Made by a program: the position numbers and the translations under genes
Shown: piece after piece, positions 25,345 through 33,437 of the stretch
How the letters are laid out: each line of letters opens with the position of its first letter
Numbering within the stretch: the first letter of the stretch is position 1
The notes under the pieces: model-generated
What the model was told of the DNA's origin: nothing
What the model saw: only the letters and a program-made list of their open reading frames with translations
Databases searched by the model: none
Source of the DNA: Verrucomicrobiota bacterium
GTDB taxonomy: Bacteria; Verrucomicrobiota; Verrucomicrobiia; Palsa-1439
DNA length: 64,000 nt
Assembly: GCA_003152315.1 (NCBI GenBank)
Contig: PLZV01000031.1
Location: 53,334 to 117,333, forward strand
Direction: 5' to 3'

Positions 25345-27576
25345 ATGCAATCGGACCGCGACGAGACGAATCCCTCTCTCTTCTGGCTGTTTGGGCTCAT
25401 CGCGATCACGACCGCAACAACAGCCGCTTTCTGGCTGCTCTTGGGATGGCGATATTCGCCGGAGACATACGATGTCATGCCGATCACTCGGGACACAGTG
25501 GAGTTTGTCTGGTGTGGCCTGAGCCTGGCGGTGGCGATTGTATGCGTAGGTTGGCTTCCGCGGCAGCGCCCAATGTGGCGGCAAATCCTCTGGTCGTCGA
25601 TTCCCATGGCTATCGTCTCCACTTTCATCACGATCAGGGCGGCGTCGGGCGTTTCGCTCCGTTGTTATGACATCATCCTGTTTTGCACCGCGTTCGGTTG
25701 GGCAATTGCATCGTGCTCCAAATGGCCCGCAGGGACTACCCCGCCGGGTACACGCCGTGCGATGATTGCGGCGAAGCTTTTGGGTGCGGGCGTGTGGATC
25801 AGCGTTCTGCTGCTGGGCGTCTTTTACTTCTGGCAACAGGTGCGTTACTGGAACAACCTGGCTTTGGGTTACGCGGACTGTGCTGAACACGCAAGTTTGT
25901 TCTACAATACCATCTGTAACCCCCACGAACTGTTTCTGAGCGTCAATCCTACAAAGCCGATGTTTTGGGATCATTTCTATCCGGGGATTGTGGTGCTGAC
26001 ACCGCTCTGGTTGCTCTGGCCAAGCCTGAAGATGATCATTGCCCTGCAGATTGTCTGCATCCTCGGGGTGAGTCTGCCGCTCTACTGGATCGGCCGTCAG
26101 GTTTTCCAGGAAAAGTCGGCGGCGCTCTTGCTCGTGGTCGCGTGGCTCATGTATCCATCGACCTCACAATTCATTTACAACGCGTCGTATGGGTTTCACT
26201 TGGGAAACTTTTGCCTGCCGCTGTATTTTGTCGCGTTGGCATGCTGGCTGAGCGACCGACCGCTTTGGGCAATGGCGATCGCTATCTGGGCGATGTTGAT
26301 CAAGGAGGAAGCCGCAATCGTTATCGGAATGTTCGGCCTTTATTTGGCCCTCTTCGAGCGCCGTCGGGCCGCGGGCATTGCCCTGACGGTGTTTGCTTTC
26401 GGTTTTTTTCTCCTCGTAACCATGCTGGTCATCCCCTCGATGAAGTCAGGCGACTACGTGCAGTTGCGGTTTTTTTCGGATTTGGGCAATACGACGTGGG
26501 AGATCTTCCTCTCGCCCATCACCAGGCCCCGCATGTTCTGGGGAAGACTGTTTGAAGCGCGCACGTTTTATTTCGCGGTCACACTTTTGGCGCCCCTGCT
26601 CTTCTACCCGTTACGAAGGCCGGCCATCCTGTTCGTCGCCTCCCTCACGTTCATGTTTGACTGCCTGAATCCAACCCTGAAGAGCATCTGTTATCACTAT
26701 CAGGCGGCCCTGTTGCCGGTCGTGTTCTGGGCGTTGATATCCTCCCTGCAGCATACGGAGACCAGGGCCCGGCGAGCGGTCCTGCTGGGCGTTATTGCCT
26801 CGGGTGCCATGCTGTCCATCTTCTTCGGAAGCACTTTCTGGAGCAAGGATACGCTGACGATCAAGCTCTGGCCGGGACGCCTCGGGCTCGTCAGCCGGTT
26901 CGGCGAACAAATCGATCCTCACGGTTCCCTGTTTGCCACGCAGCGCGTCGCCGCGCACTTTATCACGCAACACCATTTGTATACCGACCGTCCTGTGCCG
27001 GGTGAGATCGACTATGCGCTTCTCGATTTGCGCGATTCGTGGCGTGGCGCAACGGACAGCCTCACCTGGTTGCAGGGACTTCGCAGCACCCAGCGTGAAG
27101 TCGAAGCCAATCCGCACCTCCACTTGGTGGCGGCTGACGATGGTTTGCTACTTTACGCCCGCCACGGCGCGGCACTGGACGCGAAGAAGCTCGTCGAACG
27201 GGACGAACTCCCGGCCTCCGCCGTCCCCTCGCCAATTGATCTGGGCAGCGGCGTCCGCGTCGTCGGGATCACGCTGGCTCCCCTGCCTCGAGCGGTGGAC
27301 GACGGGACGGACCGTATTGGCGTGACTGCATTTTTCGCCATTGCCCGGCAAACCAATGTTGATCTCGCCGTGCGCTGCGTTGCCCATTTGGGGAAAGATC
27401 TCACGAACGGCGATAGTTTCGCATCTGAATTCCAGCCGCTGGGACAAGGTGTCTGGCCAATTGCGCGGTGGCAAACGAATCGATATTATGCCGACACCTT
27501 CGTCGTCACGGTGCCTGCCGGAATGGAGGGCCAGCCCTTGAACTTCAGTTTCCCGGCAGTCCCGCTCTCGCCCTAG
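25345..27576 (+). CDS. DUF2079 polytopic membrane protein
   Basis: A 743-residue protein with about 12 membrane segments in the first 500 residues. It shows the DUF2079 hallmarks: 'ADCAEHASLFYNTICNP' and 'LFLSVNPTKPMFWDHFYPGIVVLTPLWLLWP', with the conserved DH..P motif near residue 213. 'LIKEEAAIVIGMFGLYLAL' follows near 320. The C-terminal 200 residues are soluble and probably periplasmic. DUF2079 proteins resemble GT-C membrane glycosyltransferases, so a role in surface glycan assembly with the neighbouring cluster is plausible but unproven. No Shine-Dalgarno is seen. Confidence 0.82.
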   Translation: MQSDRDETNPSLFWLFGLIAITTATTAAFWLLLGWRYSPETYDVMPITRDTVEFVWCGLSLAVAIVCVGWLPRQRPMWRQILWSSIPMAIVSTFITIRAASGVSLRCYDIILFCTAFGWAIASCSKWPAGTTPPGTRRAMIAAKLLGAGVWISVLLLGVFYFWQQVRYWNNLALGYADCAEHASLFYNTICNPHELFLSVNPTKPMFWDHFYPGIVVLTPLWLLWPSLKMIIALQIVCILGVSLPLYWIGRQVFQEKSAALLLVVAWLMYPSTSQFIYNASYGFHLGNFCLPLYFVALACWLSDRPLWAMAIAIWAMLIKEEAAIVIGMFGLYLALFERRRAAGIALTVFAFGFFLLVTMLVIPSMKSGDYVQLRFFSDLGNTTWEIFLSPITRPRMFWGRLFEARTFYFAVTLLAPLLFYPLRRPAILFVASLTFMFDCLNPTLKSICYHYQAALLPVVFWALISSLQHTETRARRAVLLGVIASGAMLSIFFGSTFWSKDTLTIKLWPGRLGLVSRFGEQIDPHGSLFATQRVAAHFITQHHLYTDRPVPGEIDYALLDLRDSWRGATDSLTWLQGLRSTQREVEANPHLHLVAADDGLLLYARHGAALDAKKLVERDELPASAVPSPIDLGSGVRVVGITLAPLPRAVDDGTDRIGVTAFFAIARQTNVDLAVRCVAHLGKDLTNGDSFASEFQPLGQGVWPIARWQTNRYYADTFVVTVPAGMEGQPLNFSFPAVPLSP

Positions 27577-27597
27577 CCAACCGGGGGTAACGCGACC

Positions 27598-29205
27598 TTA
27601 GGCCTTGCGCAGTACCGTATCGCGTTTCCAGTTCACGTTGTCGTGCTCCGGGTAATCGAGCGTGTAGTGGAGGCCCCGGGATTCCTTGCGCTGCAGCGCG
27701 CTCTCAATGATCAATTCCGCCACCAGCGCGAGGTTGCGCAACTCGATCAAGTCAGGCGTCACCTTGTAATCCCAGTAAAACTGGTTGATTTCCCGTTGCA
27801 GGTTCTGGATGCGGGCCCGTGCTCGCAAAAGTCGCTTGTCCGTGCGCACGATGCCGACGTAATCCCACATAAGACGGCGAATCTCGCTCCAGTTGTGGGT
27901 GACCACGACCAATTCATCGGGATCCGCCGCATCGCCGCTTTCCCACTGCGGTAAGGCGAGACGTGGAGTCGCGAGCGTCGCGTGTTGACGGACGGCAACC
28001 TCGGCCGCCCGATGGCCCACGACCAGAGCCTCCAGGAGTGAATTGCTCGCCAGGCGGTTGGCGCCATGCAAACCGGTGCAGCCCACCTCCCCGGCCGCGA
28101 GCAGTCCCACCAATTCGGTTTCGCCGTCCACGTTCGTCACCACACCGCCGCATTGGTAATGCGTGGCGGGCACGACCGGGAGCGGCATCTTCGTCATGTC
28201 ATACCCGTACTCGAGGCATTTCGCGTAAATGTTCGGGAACCGCTTCTTCACAAACTCCGGATCCTTGTGGGTAATGTCCAGGGTAACGCAGTCCGCCCCC
28301 GTCTTCTTCATCTCGGCGTCAATGGCGCGGGCGACGATGTCGCGCGGCGCGAGGTCGGCCATGGCGTGATAGCGTTGCATGAACGGTTCGCCGTCCGGGC
28401 CGCGCAAGATGGCCCCTTCCCCACGGACCGCTTCGCTGATGAGAAACGACTTTGCTCTTCGGTCATAGAGACACGTGGGGTGGAATTGGATGAACTCCAT
28501 GTCCGAAATGCTCGCCCCGGCGCGGTAGGCCATGGCCACGCCGTCACCACTCGCGATGTCGGGATTGGTCGTATAGAGGTAGACCTTGCCCGAACCGCCG
28601 GTCGCCAATAGCGTAATCTTCGCGGCAAACACTTCGACAACATTTCTCTTTTTATCCAGCGCGTAGCAACCGAGACACTGGTTTGGACCGCTCGCGCCCA
28701 GCTTCTGCGTCGTGATCAAGTCGATCGCCAGCGATTCCTCGAGGACGGTGATGTTCTGGTGCCGGGCCACCTGCGCCAGCAAGGCGCGTTCAATCTCGCG
28801 CCCGGTGATGTCACCCGCATGCATGACACGCCGCCGTGTGTGTCCGCCTTCCCGCCCAAGGTCGTATTGGCCGCGCTCATTCTCCTTCTCCGTGAATTTC
28901 ACGCCGAAGTCGATCAACTCGCGGACCAGCACCGGGCCTTCGCTGACGATGGTGCGAACCACGTCCTCTTTGCACAAGCCGGCCCCGGCCTCGAGCGTGT
29001 CGCGCACGTGCAACTCCAGCGAGTCATCCTTGGCCATCACCGCGGCAATGCCACCCTGGGCATAGTTCGTATTGCTCTCCGCGCGCTGCTTTTTGGTGAT
29101 GATCGCCACCGTGCCCAGCGCTGCCACTTTCAGGGCGTGCGTCAGCCCTGCGATACCGCTGCCGATGACGAGAAAATCGTAATTGCGCTGTGAATTGGCT
29201 GCCAT
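27598..29205 (-). CDS. nadB: L-aspartate oxidase
   Basis: A 535-residue flavoenzyme converting L-aspartate to iminoaspartate, the first step of de novo NAD synthesis, in the cytoplasm. The FAD-binding start is 'DFLVIGSGIAGLTHALKVA'. Further motifs are 'NTNYAQGGIAAVM' and 'LRHxxTGxE-like' active-site region 'EGGHTRRRVMHAGDITGREIE'. 'ATGGSGKVYLYTTNP', 'QFHPTCLYDRRAK' and 'ATHYQCGGVVTNVDG' follow in order, and 'GANRLASNSLLEALV' closes the FAD site. Length is normal. No nadA or nadC is adjacent. It is transcribed divergently from the HtrA-like gene. Confidence 0.96.
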   Translation of the reverse strand: MAANSQRNYDFLVIGSGIAGLTHALKVAALGTVAIITKKQRAESNTNYAQGGIAAVMAKDDSLELHVRDTLEAGAGLCKEDVVRTIVSEGPVLVRELIDFGVKFTEKENERGQYDLGREGGHTRRRVMHAGDITGREIERALLAQVARHQNITVLEESLAIDLITTQKLGASGPNQCLGCYALDKKRNVVEVFAAKITLLATGGSGKVYLYTTNPDIASGDGVAMAYRAGASISDMEFIQFHPTCLYDRRAKSFLISEAVRGEGAILRGPDGEPFMQRYHAMADLAPRDIVARAIDAEMKKTGADCVTLDITHKDPEFVKKRFPNIYAKCLEYGYDMTKMPLPVVPATHYQCGGVVTNVDGETELVGLLAAGEVGCTGLHGANRLASNSLLEALVVGHRAAEVAVRQHATLATPRLALPQWESGDAADPDELVVVTHNWSEIRRLMWDYVGIVRTDKRLLRARARIQNLQREINQFYWDYKVTPDLIELRNLALVAELIIESALQRKESRGLHYTLDYPEHDNVNWKRDTVLRKA

Positions 29206-29275
29206 GACTTGCCCAAGCTGAATCTATCGCCTACCTTGCGCATCATTATTACACAGAAATGTCGCAGAAACAAAA

Positions 29276-30304
29276 ATGAAACCTCGCTTTGAATTTATCT
29301 TCGACCAGGCGCAACCGGATGCCGAGTTGCGGGCCTCTTCGCGGCTCGGGTCTTCCGATGCTGAACTTCTGGACGCGTATTCGCATGCCGTGGCCACGAC
29401 GGCGGAGACAGTAAGCCCCGCGGTCGTGAAGATCGATGTGCAGCAACGCGGCCCGAATGGACGATTCGCGCGGGCCGGCAGCGGCTCCGGCTTTATCTTC
29501 ACCCCGGACGGCTTCATCCTCACGAACAGCCACGTCGTCCATGACGCGGCGCGGCTGGAAGTCGCCCTGACGGACGGTCGCACCGTCGACGGTACCCTTA
29601 TCGGTGATGATCCCGATACCGACATCGCGGTGGTTCGCATCGATGCGCCCGACCTCGAGCCCGTGACGCTTGGCAATTCCGATTCGTTGCGCGTGGGACA
29701 GGTCGCCATCGCCATCGGCAATCCATACGGCTTCCAATGCACGGTTACGGCGGGGATTGTCAGCGCGCTCGGTCGATCGTTCCGCTCGCAATCGGGCCGC
29801 CTCATCGACAACATGATCCAAACCGACGCGGCGCTCAATCCTGGCAATTCCGGCGGCCCGCTCGTGAACTCGCGCGGCGAGGTCATCGGCGTGAACACCG
29901 CCGTCATCCTGCCCGCCCAGGGCCTCTGCTTCGCCGTTTCTGTGGACACCGCGAAATACGTCCTCGGCTTCCTCATGCGCGACGGCGAAATCCACCGCGC
30001 CTATCTCGGCATCGCGGGTCAGAATATTGACCTGCATCGCCGCCTGGTGCGCTTTCATCAGTTGGAGAAGCAAACGGGCGTCCTGGTCATCTCGGTCGAA
30101 AAGGACAGTCCCGCCGCCGCGGCCCAATTGGAAGAAGGTGATGTGATCGTTGCGCTGGAGGATAAGCCCACCGCGACGATCGACGACTTGCATCGGCTGC
30201 TGGCGATGGAGAAGATCGGCGCCAAGAGTCGGCTGACGGTTCTGCGTCGCGCCCAGAAGCTCGACGTTGAAATTATTCCCCAAGACTCCAAACGGAGAGG
30301 TTGA
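29276..30304 (+). CDS. HtrA/DegP-like serine protease, no export signal seen
   Basis: A 342-residue trypsin-like protease plus one PDZ domain. The triad is clear: His86 in 'ILTNSHVVHD', Asp116 in 'DTDIAVVRI' and Ser192 in 'NPGNSGGPLVNS'. The PDZ domain spans about 235-335 ('GVLVISVEKDSPAAAAQLEEGDVIVAL'). Unlike most HtrA proteins, it has no signal peptide or N-terminal membrane segment (MKPRFEFIFDQAQPDAELRA), so it is probably cytoplasmic unless the start is mis-assigned. The quinone reductase gene follows after 6 bp, so the two are probably co-transcribed. Confidence 0.9.
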   Translation: MKPRFEFIFDQAQPDAELRASSRLGSSDAELLDAYSHAVATTAETVSPAVVKIDVQQRGPNGRFARAGSGSGFIFTPDGFILTNSHVVHDAARLEVALTDGRTVDGTLIGDDPDTDIAVVRIDAPDLEPVTLGNSDSLRVGQVAIAIGNPYGFQCTVTAGIVSALGRSFRSQSGRLIDNMIQTDAALNPGNSGGPLVNSRGEVIGVNTAVILPAQGLCFAVSVDTAKYVLGFLMRDGEIHRAYLGIAGQNIDLHRRLVRFHQLEKQTGVLVISVEKDSPAAAAQLEEGDVIVALEDKPTATIDDLHRLLAMEKIGAKSRLTVLRRAQKLDVEIIPQDSKRRG

Positions 30305-30310
30305 AGACAA

Positions 30311-31285
30311 ATGAAAGCGATCCGTGTCCATCAGTTTGGCGGTCCCGAGGTCATGAAGTTGGAGGACCAACCCGACCCGAAGCCGGGTTCTGGTCAGGTG
30401 TTGGTTCGTCTGCATGCCGTCGGCATAAATCCTGTTGATGCCTATGTTCGCGCCGGCACCTACACGATCAGCGCCACGCTCCCGTTCACTCCCGGCTCGG
30501 ACGGCGCGGGCGTCATTGAAGCCGTCGGTGATGGCGTGAAACAGTGGAAACAGGGTGATCGCGTTTACATTTTCGGGACCGCCAGCGGCATTCGTGCGGG
30601 TGCGTATGCCCAACTCGCAGTCTGCACTGCATCTCAGGTCCATTCCCTCTCCGGTAATGCCACTTTTGCCCAAGGTGCGGCCATCGGCGTGCCGTACAGC
30701 ACAGCCTATCGGGCGCTTTTTCAGAAAGCTCGGGCCATCCCCGGTGAGGCCGTCTTTATTCACGGCGCCAGCGGGGGCGTGGGCATCGCGGCGGTGCAAC
30801 TCGCCGTCGCGCGCGGGTTGCGTGTCATCGGCACGGCCAGCAGCGGACGCGGACAAGAGCTGGTGAAGCAACAAGGCGCGCAACACGTCCTCGATCACCA
30901 CACCCCGGACTATCTGGCGAAGTTGACAGACCTCACCGACGGTCGCGGCCCCGACGTGATTTTGGAAATGCTGGCCAACGTCAATCTCGCCAGGGACCTC
31001 AGCGTCATCGCGCCCCATGGTCGCGTCGTGATCATCGGCAATCGCGGCTCGATTGAGATCAACCCGCGCGCCGCCATGCAACGGGACGCGACGATCCTGA
31101 GTATGATGCTGCCCAACGCCTCCGAGGGCGAACTCACCAGCATTCAAGCCGCATTGGTAGCCGGTCTGGCCAGTGGCGCACTGAAACCGGTCATCAATCA
31201 AGAGCTTCCCCTCAAAGACGCGCAACACGCGCACGAACTCCTCATGCAGCCCGGCGCCTACGGCAAGATCGTGCTGATTCCATAG
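30311..31285 (+). CDS. NADPH:quinone reductase (zeta-crystallin-like MDR)
   Basis: A 324-residue zinc-independent medium-chain dehydrogenase/reductase. The GroES-like N-terminal domain carries 'VGINPVDAYVRAGTY' and 'PGSDGAGVIEAVGDGV'. The Rossmann domain carries 'IHGASGGVGIAAVQLAVARG' (about 151-170), the AxxGxG-type NADPH site. No structural-zinc cysteine cluster is present. Members reduce quinones or alpha,beta-unsaturated carbonyls. Its close spacing after the protease gene suggests a stress-related operon, but that is only inferred from position. Confidence 0.93.
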   Translation: MKAIRVHQFGGPEVMKLEDQPDPKPGSGQVLVRLHAVGINPVDAYVRAGTYTISATLPFTPGSDGAGVIEAVGDGVKQWKQGDRVYIFGTASGIRAGAYAQLAVCTASQVHSLSGNATFAQGAAIGVPYSTAYRALFQKARAIPGEAVFIHGASGGVGIAAVQLAVARGLRVIGTASSGRGQELVKQQGAQHVLDHHTPDYLAKLTDLTDGRGPDVILEMLANVNLARDLSVIAPHGRVVIIGNRGSIEINPRAAMQRDATILSMMLPNASEGELTSIQAALVAGLASGALKPVINQELPLKDAQHAHELLMQPGAYGKIVLIP

Positions 31286-31303
31286 ACCCATCTTCCGCGC
31301 TTC

Positions 31304-32149
31304 CTACAAAATCAGATTATCGATCAGCCGGGTCTCGCCGACGTGAGCGGCTATGAGAGCCACGTTGCCGCTCTGGGCATCATTGACAGGTTCGAGGGTT
31401 TCGGCGTCCGCGATCTGGGCGTAGTCGAGGCGCGCGGAGGGTGCCAATGCCACGGCATGCGACATGGCGGCTTCGAGTTGGTGCGCGTTGCGTTCGCCTT
31501 GGTTGAAAAGATCGCGCGTGATGCCGAGAGCTTTCCAAAGCACGGGGGCCTGGGCGCGCTCGGCGTCGGAAAGACGCTGATTGCGGCTGCTCAAGGCCAC
31601 GCCGTCAGCTTCACGAACCGTCGGGACAGGAATTATTTCCACTGGGAAGCGAAGGTCGCGCACCATCCGTTGGACGATCTTGAGTTGCTGGTAATCCTTC
31701 TGGCCAAACAGTGCGCTGTCGGGCTGAACAATATTGAAAAGTTTCGCCACCACGGTGCACACGCCGCGGAAATGACCCGGCCGCCGCTCCCCTTCCAGCC
31801 GCCGCGCGAGCGCGTTCTCTTCAACAAACACTGAGGATTGCAATCCTCCGGGATACATTTCATCGTCCGACGGCGCGAAAACAGCAGCTACTCCCTCGCG
31901 CTCGCACAGCCGCGCGTCGGCTTCCAGGTCGCGTGGGTATTGCTTGAAATCCTCGTGTGGACCAAACTGCGTCGGGTTGACGTACACGCTGACCACAACC
32001 GCCGCACCCCCGTCCCGCGCCCGCCGCATCAATGCGACATGCCCTTCGTGCAGCGCCCCCATCGTTGGCACAAGCGCCACGCGGCGATGCCCCCGCTTCA
32101 CAACGATCGAGGCCGCCCGCATTTCCGGTAAGGTTCGAATGATCACCAT
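31304..32149 (-). CDS. panC: Pantothenate synthetase
   Basis: About 281 residues, condensing pantoate and beta-alanine with ATP hydrolysis. The nucleotidyl-transferase motifs are 'LVPTMGALHEGHVALMRRA' (HIGH-like, near 30) and 'DGVALSSRNQRL' (KMSKS-like, near 186). 'VVSVYVNPTQFGPHEDFKQY' and 'GQKDYQQLKIVQRMV' are also present. The ATG at 32149 was preferred over an upstream TTG. panB, the preceding pathway step, is 6 kb away at 37767 in another operon. Confidence 0.96.
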   Translation of the reverse strand: MVIIRTLPEMRAASIVVKRGHRRVALVPTMGALHEGHVALMRRARDGGAAVVVSVYVNPTQFGPHEDFKQYPRDLEADARLCEREGVAAVFAPSDDEMYPGGLQSSVFVEENALARRLEGERRPGHFRGVCTVVAKLFNIVQPDSALFGQKDYQQLKIVQRMVRDLRFPVEIIPVPTVREADGVALSSRNQRLSDAERAQAPVLWKALGITRDLFNQGERNAHQLEAAMSHAVALAPSARLDYAQIADAETLEPVNDAQSGNVALIAAHVGETRLIDNLIL

Positions 32150-32363
32150 GGTTGCGGGCAAAATAGCGCTCACGGATGACTGCGTCACGGACAAAATGGG
32201 CTAACTCGCCCGGCGAAGCCGCACAAGTAGGCCGGCAACCGAATCCAATTGCGGCACCGCGAACCATCTCACTTTTGTGCCGTCCTGTCTCACGAATGAA
32301 GCCGGTGCTCTGGCACATAAAAAGCTCTAAATCCTCATCAATTCGGGTCGAAAGGAGCCAGTT

Positions 32364-33416
32364 ATGAATCGTCACGCCAGTACCATTTTCATGTCCGCCA
32401 TCGCGGCGCTGCTCGTCACCTCCACCACTTACGCCGTCACCTGGCTCGTCGCCAACGATGGCGTGGACAGCCCGACTTGCGGGAAAGCGGCCAGTCCCTG
32501 CCGCTCGATCAGTCAGGCGATTCAAAATGCCGCCGCGGGCGACACGATTACGGTGGGGCCTGGGCGTTACGGCGACCTCAACAGCAACGGCACGTTCACC
32601 GACGCTGGCGATGAAGCCGCGGAAGTAAACACGGGCTGTCAGTGTCTGGTCAAAGTGAACAAAGCGGTCAAAGTCTATTCCCGCGACGGAGCTGACGTCA
32701 CCGTGCTCGATGCGGGCGGCAACCACATCGCCGTCGTGGACATTCAAGCCACGGGCGCCATCTTTGGCACAAAACTTAAAGGGTTCACCCTCACGGGCGC
32801 CGGTGGGAGCGCTCTTCAGGGCGCTGGCTTGGTGATCGATGCGAATGTCAACAGCGTCCTCGTCGGCGGCAACCGCGCGGTCGCCAACGCCACCTATGGA
32901 TTCTACGTGAACGACAACACCGCCTCCGATCAGTTCATCGGCAATGTCGCCGTTGCCAACCAGGGCGATGGGTTTGCCATGAGCGGTGTCAGTCATGTCT
33001 TCAACGGCAATGCGGCCACAGCGAATGGCGGGAACGGTTTCAATATTCTCAGCGGCTCCAGCTTGCTCTTCACGCACAATGTCGTCGTCGGCAACGTCCA
33101 GGGTGTTTCCGACATGAGCATCGACGCCACCAGCGGCACGCTCACTGGCAATTCTTTCGTCGGCAACCGGGACGTCGGCATCTTGATGAGCAGTTCCTTC
33201 TTTTCCATCACGAAAAACAACATCTTCGGCAATGTCGGCGCCGGCGGTGACAACTGCGGCCTGGAGAACACGACCAGTCCGATCGCCGCTCCCCAGAACT
33301 TCTTCGGCGCCGCCACCGGCCCCGGCCCTGTCCCAGCCAACGGCGTCTGTGTCGGCACCGTCACCACCGCCCCCGTCGCCACCAAAGAAATGAAGGTCAA
33401 GATCGTCGCGCCCTGA
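32364..33416 (+). CDS. Secreted right-handed parallel beta-helix protein
   Basis: A 350-residue exported protein: signal peptide 1-24 (ends STTYA), then 'WLVANDGVDSPTCGKAASPCRSISQAIQNAAAGDTITVGPG', the start of a pectate-lyase-like beta-helix of the DUF1565 kind. Turns rich in Asn/Gly follow (GGNRAVAN, IGNVAVANQGDG, FNGNAATANGGNG), consistent with stacked coils. Two to three Cys pairs suggest disulfides outside the cytoplasm. A GAAAGGAG ribosome site precedes the ATG. No catalytic residues can be pointed to, so carbohydrate binding or cleavage is only possible. Confidence 0.78.
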   Translation: MNRHASTIFMSAIAALLVTSTTYAVTWLVANDGVDSPTCGKAASPCRSISQAIQNAAAGDTITVGPGRYGDLNSNGTFTDAGDEAAEVNTGCQCLVKVNKAVKVYSRDGADVTVLDAGGNHIAVVDIQATGAIFGTKLKGFTLTGAGGSALQGAGLVIDANVNSVLVGGNRAVANATYGFYVNDNTASDQFIGNVAVANQGDGFAMSGVSHVFNGNAATANGGNGFNILSGSSLLFTHNVVVGNVQGVSDMSIDATSGTLTGNSFVGNRDVGILMSSSFFSITKNNIFGNVGAGGDNCGLENTTSPIAAPQNFFGAATGPGPVPANGVCVGTVTTAPVATKEMKVKIVAP

Positions 33417-33437
33417 TATCCCAAGCGACCGCTTCGA

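Noticed and set aside
29249..31291. 680-codon minus-strand open frame
   Set aside because: Antisense to the HtrA-like and quinone reductase genes, both of which have complete catalytic motifs.
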